A DNA stretch of 5,563 nucleotides from JBHHYR01 sp046757585 (GTDB lineage Bacteria > Desulfobacterota > Binatia > HRBIN30): NCBI GenBank assembly GCA_046757585.1, contig JBHHYR010000243.1, positions 1-5,563 on the forward strand, in the 5' to 3' direction. Position 1 is the first letter of the stretch, and each line of letters starts with the position of its first letter. Below, piece by piece: positions 1 to 5,563 of this stretch. The position numbers were made by a program, and so were the translations under genes. The notes below the pieces were generated by a model. It made no database searches, was not told the origin of the DNA, and saw only the letters and a program-made list of their open reading frames with translations.

Positions 1-650
1 AACGCCTCGTACAGGCACAGCACACGGCGGACATCCTCACCACGTTCAACGAAGTCGATATGAGCGCGGTGATGGAGCTGCGCGCGCGTCACAAGGCACG
101 CTTCACCGCCACCCACGGCGTGTCGCTCGGGTTCATGTCGTTCTTTGCCCGCGCGTGCATCGGCGCGCTGAGGGAACTGCCGGTTGTGAACGCCCAGATC
201 GACGGCGCAGAGGTGGTGTACAAGACGCACGTCCACCTTGGCGTCGCGGTGGGGACCGAACGGGGCCTGGTCGTGCCGATTGTGCACCAGGCCGACCAAC
301 TGTCGTTTGCTGAAATCGAGCGCGAGATCGCACGGCTTGCCGAGCTGGCACGACAGAACAAGCTCGGTATCGAGGACCTCAGCGGAGGTACATTCACCAT
401 CTCCAATGGCGGCGTCTACGGGTCGCTGCTGTCGACGCCGATCCTGAATCCCCCGCAGAGCGCCATTCTTGGGATGCACAAGATCGAGAAGCGCCCGGTG
501 GTCATCAACGACGCAGTGGTGGTGCGGCCGATGATGTACCTCGCCCTCTCGTACGATCATCGGCTGATCGACGGCGAGCAGGCAGTGACGTTCCTGGTGC
601 GCGTGAAGGAACGCATCGAAGATCCGACCCGCCTGCTGTTGGATATCTGA
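1..650 (+). CDS. odhB: Dihydrolipoyllysine succinyltransferase (2-oxoglutarate dehydrogenase E2), C-terminal part
   Basis: This is the 3' end of an E2 gene, open from the window edge (first full codon at 3) to TGA at 648-650; 215 residues are visible. It forms nearly the whole catalytic acyltransferase domain; the lipoyl and E1/E3-binding domains must lie upstream. The enzyme moves the succinyl group from the lipoyl arm to CoA in the cytoplasmic 2-oxoglutarate dehydrogenase complex of the TCA cycle. Visible signatures are LTTFNEVDM near the start, LGFMSFF, the TISNGGVYGS and PPQSAILGMH segments, and the active-site motif DHRLIDG (His at 558-560, Asp at 570-572). The end, EDPTRLLLDI, is nearly that of Escherichia coli SucB, which favours the succinyl over the acetyl enzyme. 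The ATG at 60 is internal, because the homology continues upstream of it. Lpd follows 12 nt downstream, so the two are probably co-transcribed. A branched-chain E2 is the less likely alternative. sucB is the equivalent symbol. Confidence 0.93.
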   Translation, partial: RLVQAQHTADILTTFNEVDMSAVMELRARHKARFTATHGVSLGFMSFFARACIGALRELPVVNAQIDGAEVVYKTHVHLGVAVGTERGLVVPIVHQADQLSFAEIEREIARLAELARQNKLGIEDLSGGTFTISNGGVYGSLLSTPILNPPQSAILGMHKIEKRPVVINDAVVVRPMMYLALSYDHRLIDGEQAVTFLVRVKERIEDPTRLLLDI

Positions 651-662
651 GGCGGAACAGCG

Positions 663-2102
663 ATGGCGGAGCCCCGACAAGCCCAGGAATCCGGCACCGG
701 CAAAGCGGATTCAGCATTCGATCTGGTTGTCATTGGCGCTGGCCCCGGCGGCTACGTTGCGGCTATCCGTGCCGCGCAGCTGGGTATGCGGGTCGCCTGT
801 GTAGAGAAGGATCGGGCGTTGGGCGGCACGTGCTTGAACGTCGGCTGCATTCCCAGTAAGGCGCTGCTGGATTCCAGCGAACACTACCGGACGGCCCGCT
901 CTAGCCTAGCTGCGCATGGTATCGAGGTCGGTCGCATCGAACTGAACTTGCCCGCGATGATGGCCCGCAAGGATAAGGTCGTGCGAGTGCTGACGCAGGG
1001 AATTGCGGGACTGTTTCGGAAGCACAAGATCGAACGGGTCAGTGGGCACGGCCGTTTGACCGCTGCCGACAGCGTGGAGGTGTCCAACGGTTCGGAGACG
1101 CGGACCATCAAAGGGCGCCACCTGCTGATCGCCACGGGGAGCGCGCCCATGGAACTCCCGGGCCTGCCCTTCGACGGCGAGCGCATCGTGTGCTCGACTG
1201 AAACGCTGAGCTTCCAGCACGTGCCGGAACGGTTGCTTGTGGTGGGCGCAGGTGCGGTGGGGCTCGAGCTGGGATCGGTGTGGAATCGGCTCGGCGCGCA
1301 GGTGGCTGTCGTCGAGTTCATGGACCGCATCGTTCCGGGCATGGACCGCACGATGGGCGAGCAGCTGCAGCGGGCACTGGAAAAGCAGGGGATGAAGTTC
1401 CAGCTGCAAACCAGCGCGCGGGAGGCGCTCGTCGCCAACGGCGGTGTCAGGGTGACGCTGGAATCGCAGGGGAAGACGAGGCAGGAAGAATGCGACGTGG
1501 TGCTGGTCGCGGTGGGCCGGCGCCCGTTTACCGAGGGGCTGGGCGCGCGTGAAATCGGGGTGGCCTGCGACGAGCGAGGCCGCATTCAGGTCGATGACCG
1601 GTACGCTACCAGCGTGGCGGGCGTGTACGCCATCGGTGACGTGATCGCCGGGCCCATGCTGGCACATAAGGCGGCAGAAGAGGGGATCGCTGCGGTGGAA
1701 CGGATGGCGGGACAGGCGGGCCACTTGAACTACGATGCCATCCCGAACGTCGTGTACACCTGGCCAGAGCTGGCCAGCGTCGGCATGTCGGAGGAGCAGG
1801 CGCGGAGCCAAGAGATCCAGTTCCACACGGGCACCTTTCCGTTCATGGCCAACGGCCGAGCACGGTGCATGAATGAGACCGGCGGGATGGTGAAGGTGCT
1901 TGCCGACACCACAACCGATCGCGTGCTCGGCATACATATCCTTGGGCCTCGCGCGTCGGACCTGATCGCCGAAGCCGTTTTGGCGATCGAGTTCGGGGCC
2001 AGCGCCGAAGACATCGCGCGCTCGGTGCACGCACATCCGACGCTGCCGGAAGCGCTGAAGGAAGCAGCACTCGCCGTCGGCCAGCGGGCCTTGCACATCT
2101 GA
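663..2102 (+). CDS. lpdA: Dihydrolipoyl dehydrogenase (E3)
   Basis: This complete 479-residue flavoprotein reoxidises dihydrolipoamide on E2 with NAD+, serving 2-oxoacid dehydrogenase complexes in the cytoplasm. An FAD-binding Rossmann motif GAGPGG lies at residues 25-30. The redox disulfide is C57/C62 in GGTCLNVGCIPSK. The NAD-binding GAGAVG is at 195-200, and the second FAD motif YAIGDV is near 322-327. The dimerisation domain ends with HAHPTLPE, giving the catalytic pair H458/E463. All expected catalytic residues are present and the length is normal for the family. ATG 663 is the only reasonable start: the next in-frame ATG is residue 42, beyond the FAD motif. That start leaves about 18 polar residues before the first beta strand, slightly longer than usual. 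The upstream AGGCGG is only a weak ribosome-binding site. The position directly after E2 indicates the odh operon and assigns this E3 mainly to 2-oxoglutarate dehydrogenase, although the same protein could also serve pyruvate dehydrogenase. Confidence 0.96.
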   Translation: MAEPRQAQESGTGKADSAFDLVVIGAGPGGYVAAIRAAQLGMRVACVEKDRALGGTCLNVGCIPSKALLDSSEHYRTARSSLAAHGIEVGRIELNLPAMMARKDKVVRVLTQGIAGLFRKHKIERVSGHGRLTAADSVEVSNGSETRTIKGRHLLIATGSAPMELPGLPFDGERIVCSTETLSFQHVPERLLVVGAGAVGLELGSVWNRLGAQVAVVEFMDRIVPGMDRTMGEQLQRALEKQGMKFQLQTSAREALVANGGVRVTLESQGKTRQEECDVVLVAVGRRPFTEGLGAREIGVACDERGRIQVDDRYATSVAGVYAIGDVIAGPMLAHKAAEEGIAAVERMAGQAGHLNYDAIPNVVYTWPELASVGMSEEQARSQEIQFHTGTFPFMANGRARCMNETGGMVKVLADTTTDRVLGIHILGPRASDLIAEAVLAIEFGASAEDIARSVHAHPTLPEALKEAALAVGQRALHI

Positions 2103-2125
2103 TTTGCGGAGGCGGGCTTGCGGCG

Positions 2126-2148
2126 GGCCGATTTTCGAAGCGGCCTTT
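2126..2148 (+). terminator. Possible terminator hairpin after lpdA
   Basis: In the convergent gap, GGCCG (2126-2130) pairs with CGGCC (2141-2145). The stem continues through one A-G mismatch and two T-A pairs to a TTCG tetraloop (2134-2137). Only three T residues follow, so it is a weak intrinsic terminator for the + strand operon at best. Read on the - strand it has no T-run, so I see no terminator for the regulator gene there. Confidence 0.4.
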
Positions 2149-2149
2149 G

Positions 2150-4546
2150 CTACTGCAGCGAGGCGGGCGACTTCATCCCGAGGCTCTTGAGGAGGCGGGC
2201 GAAGTTGCTACGCGAGATGCCTAACAGACGTGCGGCAGCAGCCTGGTTGCCGCCTGCCTGCGCCAGCGCCTGCTCGACCCGCAGGCGCTTCTCTTGCCGG
2301 ATGGCTTTGCCGAGCGACTGACGACCTGGCTGAGTGACCGCGAGGTCCGACAGGTGCTGGAGCTTGATGCTGTGCGAGGTACAGAGGAGGACAGCGCGTT
2401 CGACGACGTTCTGCAGCTCGCGGATATTGCCGGGCCAGCTATAGCGACACAGGGCGGCGAGGGCATCGGCGGTGAAGCCGGCAATGGGTTTTTGATACGT
2501 GGCGGCGGCGCGTTCGAGGAAGTAGCTGGCGAGCATGGGAATATCGCTGGTGCGTTCGCGCAGGGCAGGGACGGGGACGGTGAATGTGGCCAGGCGATAG
2601 TACAGGTCCTCGCGAAAGCGTTTCGCCTGCATCTCCGCCTGCAGGTCACGATTGGTCGCGGCCACCACGCGCAGATCGAGCTTGCGGAGCTTACGCCCGC
2701 CGACGCGTGTCGTTTCGTGTTCTTGCAGGACCCGCAGCAGTTTGCCCTGCAGCGCGAGCGGGAGTTCCGCGATCTCGTCCAGAAAAATCGTGCCGCCATC
2801 GGCCAGCTCGAACTTCCCCGGGCGTGCCTCGACGGCGTCGGTGAACGCGCCACGTTCATGACCAAAGAGTTCGCTTTCCGCCAAGCCGGCTGGGATAGCG
2901 GCGCAATTGACGCTGATGAGCGGTCCCCGCCGGCGGGGGCTGAGGTCATGCAGTGCCCGTGCGATCAGCTCCTTGCCGGTCCCCGTTTCACCCGTGATTA
3001 CAATCGAGGCCGTCGTTGGCGCGGCTTTCTCGACGAGGGCCAGCGCCTCCTGCAGGGCGGGGCTCGAGCCGATAATTTCCCGGAACTGTGATGTCGAATG
3101 CACTTCCGCCCGCAGGATCACATTCTCGGCTTCGGCGCGTCGTTCGAGCTCCTCGATCTCGGCCTTTTGGCGTTCGATCTGGTGCACGTACTCCGCGTTT
3201 TGCAAGGCCACGGCGAGTTGGGCGGCCACCATCGTGAGCAAGGTGATATCGGAGTCGTCGATCGCGCCGCCGGATCGCTTCTGGCCGAGTGCGATGAAAC
3301 CGAGATCCGTGCCGTCGGTTCGTACCGGGATACAGGTGTCCCACGTGGCGTCCCCGGTGCTCGTGTGAGCACCGGGTGCCTCGTGTCCGCGCGCAGATAG
3401 CATTGGGCGTGTGCCGTCACGTGGGGTGAGTGGGACGGGACGATTGACCAGTCGCGGCGCGCTGATACAGCCCTGCGATCCGGCGAGCTTGAAGAGCCCC
3501 GGCTTCGGCGTTCGGAAGTACAGAGCGATGCCATCGAGTCCCACACCCGCCATCAGAGTCGCGCCGAAGCGGGCGGCGAGGTTCTGGCTCTGCGGCAGCT
3601 GCAGCAGCTCGGCACTCAGTTGCCCGATCGCCTCTCGTGCTGCCCGGCGGATGGGGAAGAAGGAGCTTTCGACTTCCTGCTCGATATACGCGCGGAAATG
3701 GGAAAAGACGACGAGGCTGACCATTGCCGCCAGGAGCAGGCAGCCAGCTACGAGCGAGCCCGCGGGCGCCAGGGGTAGATGGCGCATCCAGATCACGGCA
3801 CCGGCCAGGGGTAGGACGATCGCGACGCTCGCCAGGACCGTCGCCCCAGCCCGTATGATAAAACGATCGATGTCCATCAGGTGGTGCCGGACCGCCGCGT
3901 ACGCGATGACCCCGACCATGAGGATATTGCCGAGACTTCCTAACGGGAAAATGGGGACATCGTAATTCGTGAAGAAATTGGTGAAGCCGAGGGGAACAGC
4001 GGCAGCAGCTCCCAGCAGCCAGTACTTCACGCGCAGCCGAGTCCGCGGGCTAATCGGCGACTTCAACGCACGAACGCAGACCAGAACCGCGAGGCCGATC
4101 CACAAAACGGTAAACACGACGAAGAGAGGGTACAGGGAGCCAGCCTGCCCCACGGCACCCCAATTGCGGTCAACGACGCGCTCGATGATGAGCCGTTGCG
4201 TATGCAAGCCACAAAGGAAGAACGCCAGCAAGTAACCCAGCCACACGAGGTTGGGCCTTCGCCTGATGCGTCCCCCGGACCAAACGTAGGCGTTGTGGAA
4301 AACGGTTGCTGGGAGAACCATTAGGCCAAGCGTCAACCACGCTACCCCTGGGTTGGTCGTAGTGAAGCGGGGGATCGACTCCAATCCAAGAAGCGCGTTC
4401 CAAGCCGTCAGACAGCAAGCCATCCCCACAAAGGATCCGGCAATCCGCCGGTCCTTCGCACCGGCCGCGACGACCACCGCGGCGACGACATCGGCAACGG
4501 CGGCCGTCAAAGGCATGCAAATCGCAAGAATGCGCAGGCTCGACAA
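2150..4546 (-). CDS. Membrane-bound sigma-54-dependent activator (multi-TM, GAF, AAA+, Fis-type HTH)
   Basis: This 798-residue protein is a predicted transcription activator of sigma-54 RNA polymerase anchored in the inner membrane. About nine hydrophobic segments are visible (near residues 6-28, 36-54, 69-88, 100-117, 138-160, 175-192, 203-219, 232-254, 262-283). A GAF-like domain follows at roughly 306-450, then a charged coiled coil (about 453-485). The AAA+ domain has Walker A GETGTGKE (519-526), loop GAFTDA (566-571) in place of GAFTGA, Walker B GGTIFLDE (584-591), sensor I VVAATNRDL, arginine fingers in FREDLYYRL (R645, R651) and WPGNIREL (704-711). A Fis-type helix-turn-helix lies at about 764-791. 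No receiver domain exists. The HHLMDIDRF segment and the FFPIRR stretch after the last helix recall multi-TM/GAF histidine kinases, so the sensor half is probably kinase-derived. The ligand and target genes are unknown. The start is uncertain: TTG 4546 has GGAG 13 nt upstream, ATG 4516 has no clear ribosome-binding site; an in-frame stop at 4583-4585 bars a longer form. The kinase gene lies 79 nt upstream on the same strand. Confidence 0.9.
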   Translation of the reverse strand: MSSLRILAICMPLTAAVADVVAAVVVAAGAKDRRIAGSFVGMACCLTAWNALLGLESIPRFTTTNPGVAWLTLGLMVLPATVFHNAYVWSGGRIRRRPNLVWLGYLLAFFLCGLHTQRLIIERVVDRNWGAVGQAGSLYPLFVVFTVLWIGLAVLVCVRALKSPISPRTRLRVKYWLLGAAAAVPLGFTNFFTNYDVPIFPLGSLGNILMVGVIAYAAVRHHLMDIDRFIIRAGATVLASVAIVLPLAGAVIWMRHLPLAPAGSLVAGCLLLAAMVSLVVFSHFRAYIEQEVESSFFPIRRAAREAIGQLSAELLQLPQSQNLAARFGATLMAGVGLDGIALYFRTPKPGLFKLAGSQGCISAPRLVNRPVPLTPRDGTRPMLSARGHEAPGAHTSTGDATWDTCIPVRTDGTDLGFIALGQKRSGGAIDDSDITLLTMVAAQLAVALQNAEYVHQIERQKAEIEELERRAEAENVILRAEVHSTSQFREIIGSSPALQEALALVEKAAPTTASIVITGETGTGKELIARALHDLSPRRRGPLISVNCAAIPAGLAESELFGHERGAFTDAVEARPGKFELADGGTIFLDEIAELPLALQGKLLRVLQEHETTRVGGRKLRKLDLRVVAATNRDLQAEMQAKRFREDLYYRLATFTVPVPALRERTSDIPMLASYFLERAAATYQKPIAGFTADALAALCRYSWPGNIRELQNVVERAVLLCTSHSIKLQHLSDLAVTQPGRQSLGKAIRQEKRLRVEQALAQAGGNQAAAARLLGISRSNFARLLKSLGMKSPASLQ

Positions 4547-4556
4547 AGTGGAAGGG

Positions 4557-4586
4557 ATTCTCCAGGAACGAGGCTCCCCGTGTCAA
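4557..4586 (-). promoter_or_regulatory. Possible sigma-70-type promoter for the membrane activator
   Basis: On the - strand a perfect TTGACA (4586-4581) is followed after 18 nt by GAGAAT (4562-4557), which matches four of six -10 consensus positions. It lies in the 79-nt gap between the kinase stop and the activator start. Transcription would begin near 4550, almost on the TTG start at 4546, or about 34 nt before ATG 4516. It is a sequence match only and could be chance. Confidence 0.3.
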
Positions 4587-4625
4587 GAGGAACCTGCGTC
4601 TTCCGGAATGCGCCAGTAGGTAATC

Positions 4626-5563
4626 TTAGGAAGCAACCTTTCGAAGTCGGGGTGGACAGGGCTCCTCCACACCGGCGTCGGTCCGCGGAGCTGCGACGGT
4701 CCCTTCGCCGGAGGCCGGCAGGTCAATGAAAAAGCTGGTGCCCCGCTCCTCCTGGCTTTTCGCGGCGATCCGTCCGCCGTGTTCCGTGACAATCTGATGG
4801 GCGATGGCTAGGCCAAGCCCGGTGCCCTTCTCCTTAGTGGTGAAAAAGGGATTGAAAATATGCTCGAGCTGAGCCGGCGGTATGCCACTGCCCGTATCCC
4901 GGACTTCCAACTGAGCCACTGTCGTGTTTCGATGCTGCACGGAACGCGTCGCGATCGAAATGGTTCCGCCAGGTTGCGTCGCCTGAATGGCGTTGAGGAC
5001 CAGGTTGATCAGCACCTGCTTGATCTGGTCGCTGTCAGCGTGGGCAGTCGGGAGAGTCGGCGACAGTTCCCGGATAATCGACAGCTTGTGCTTTCTCGCC
5101 TGTGGTTCGAGCAACGTGACGACTCGGTCCACCGTTTCGTTGAGATTGACAGCTCGAAGCGAGGGCGTCGGGGCTCGTGCAAAGGATAGAAGCTCCGTGA
5201 TCAGGTCAGAGATACGTTTTACTTCCTTCGCGGTCATCCCCAGAAACGTGGTGAAAAACTCTTCGTCGTGAAGCCGGTCGGGTGCGAGCTGAAAGAAGGT
5301 CTGAATCGAGACGAGCGGGTTACGGACTTCGTGGGCGATACCTGCTGCCAGCGTGCCCAGTGCCGACAGACGGTCAGCTCGCCGGATGATGTCCTGCGAT
5401 TTCTTGAGTTCTTCATATAAGCGAGCATTCTCGAGAGCAACCGAAGCCTCCGCCGCCAGGGTTCCAAGGAGTTCTAAATCTTCCGCAAAGAATGCATCAA
5501 GATTCCGTCTTCGACCGAGGCTGATGAAACCCATGAGCTTGCCGGTAGCGGAAAGCGGAATAC
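4626..5563 (-). CDS. Sensor histidine kinase (GAF-HisKA-HATPase), N-terminus beyond window
   Basis: The reading frame is open across the window edge and ends with TAA at 4626-4628; 311 complete codons are visible. The ATG at 5534 is not the start: the codons before it (IPLSATGKL) continue a GAF-domain strand that runs into GFISLGRR. After the GAF end comes a helix (LENARLYEELKKSQ), then the HisKA H-box AGIAHEVRNP with the phospho-acceptor His at 5331-5333. The ATPase domain has its N-box in LINLVLNAIQA, G1 box DTGSGIP, F-box NPFFTTK and G2 box GTGLGLAI, so it looks catalytically intact. The protein should autophosphorylate and pass phosphate to a receiver domain. No receiver is fused at its C-terminus, which is a short charged, proline-containing tail, and none is encoded elsewhere in the window. 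The activator gene lies 79 nt downstream. By analogy with that protein the missing part may hold membrane helices, as in PrsK-like kinases, but this is inference. Confidence 0.93.
   Translation of the reverse strand, partial: IPLSATGKLMGFISLGRRRNLDAFFAEDLELLGTLAAEASVALENARLYEELKKSQDIIRRADRLSALGTLAAGIAHEVRNPLVSIQTFFQLAPDRLHDEEFFTTFLGMTAKEVKRISDLITELLSFARAPTPSLRAVNLNETVDRVVTLLEPQARKHKLSIIRELSPTLPTAHADSDQIKQVLINLVLNAIQATQPGGTISIATRSVQHRNTTVAQLEVRDTGSGIPPAQLEHIFNPFFTTKEKGTGLGLAIAHQIVTEHGGRIAAKSQEERGTSFFIDLPASGEGTVAAPRTDAGVEEPCPPRLRKVAS

Noticed and set aside
346..352. TGGCACG resembling the -24 element of a sigma-54 promoter (another TGGCAC at 1660-1665)
   Set aside because: Neither has a TTGC-type -12 element at the correct spacing, and both are inside conserved coding sequence.
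60..650. Reading the E2 gene as a short complete protein starting at ATG 60
   Set aside because: The frame is open to the window edge and the upstream codons match the conserved E2 catalytic domain, so the gene is cut by the window rather than truncated.
906..2096. Long open frame (396 codons) antisense to lpdA, plus another of 233 codons at 884-1585 on the - strand
   Set aside because: They oppose a fully conserved lpdA, their translations show no recognisable domain and are rich in Arg, His and Ser, and such open antisense frames are expected in high-GC coding DNA.
2109..2202. Three copies of GAGGCGGGC within about 95 bp (2109-2117, 2160-2168, 2192-2200)
   Set aside because: Two copies lie inside the 3' coding end of the activator, spacing is irregular (51 and 32 nt), and the word is simple in high-GC DNA. 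I treat it as chance rather than an operator array.
2294..3091. 265-codon + strand open frame opposite the sigma-54 AAA+ domain
   Set aside because: It mirrors the Walker and GAFTGA-type regions of the real gene on the other strand and shows no motif of its own, so it is a shadow frame.
3411..3965. 184-codon + strand open frame opposite the GAF/membrane region of the activator
   Set aside because: It has Arg/Ser/Pro-rich low-complexity composition and no domain, and it lies opposite a well-supported gene.

Overview
The window is high-GC bacterial chromosomal DNA (by eye above 60% G+C), gene-dense, with long AT-poor codons and no mobile elements, CRISPR or RNA genes that I can see. Gene content (a 2-oxoacid dehydrogenase complex E2 followed by lipoamide dehydrogenase; a sigma-54 activator; a GAF-type sensor kinase) points to an aerobic-type Gram-negative bacterium using sigma-54. 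A deltaproteobacterium-like or related uncultured lineage would fit, but the sequence alone does not settle the taxon.

Left part, + strand (1-2102): the 3' end of a 2-oxoglutarate dehydrogenase E2 gene (odhB/sucB type), then after 12 nt a complete dihydrolipoyl dehydrogenase (lpdA). These form the end of a TCA-cycle operon. E2 transfers the succinyl group to CoA and Lpd reoxidises the lipoyl arm. A 47-bp convergent gap (2103-2149) holds a small TTCG-loop hairpin that may end this operon.

Right part, - strand (5563 down to 2150): a sensor histidine kinase whose N-terminus lies beyond the window edge, then, 79 nt downstream, an unusual 798-residue regulator. The regulator has about nine N-terminal membrane helices, a GAF domain, a short coiled coil, a full sigma-54 AAA+ domain and a Fis-type helix-turn-helix. 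It has no receiver domain. Its membrane/GAF half resembles the sensor half of multi-TM/GAF histidine kinases, and its GAF end resembles that of the neighbouring kinase. It therefore looks like a kinase sensor module joined directly to an enhancer-binding-protein output, giving a membrane-tethered one-component sigma-54 activator.

The main item of interest is this kinase/membrane-activator pair: there is no visible receiver domain linking the two, and the activator carries GAFTDA in place of the canonical GAFTGA loop. The remainder of the window is ordinary central metabolism.
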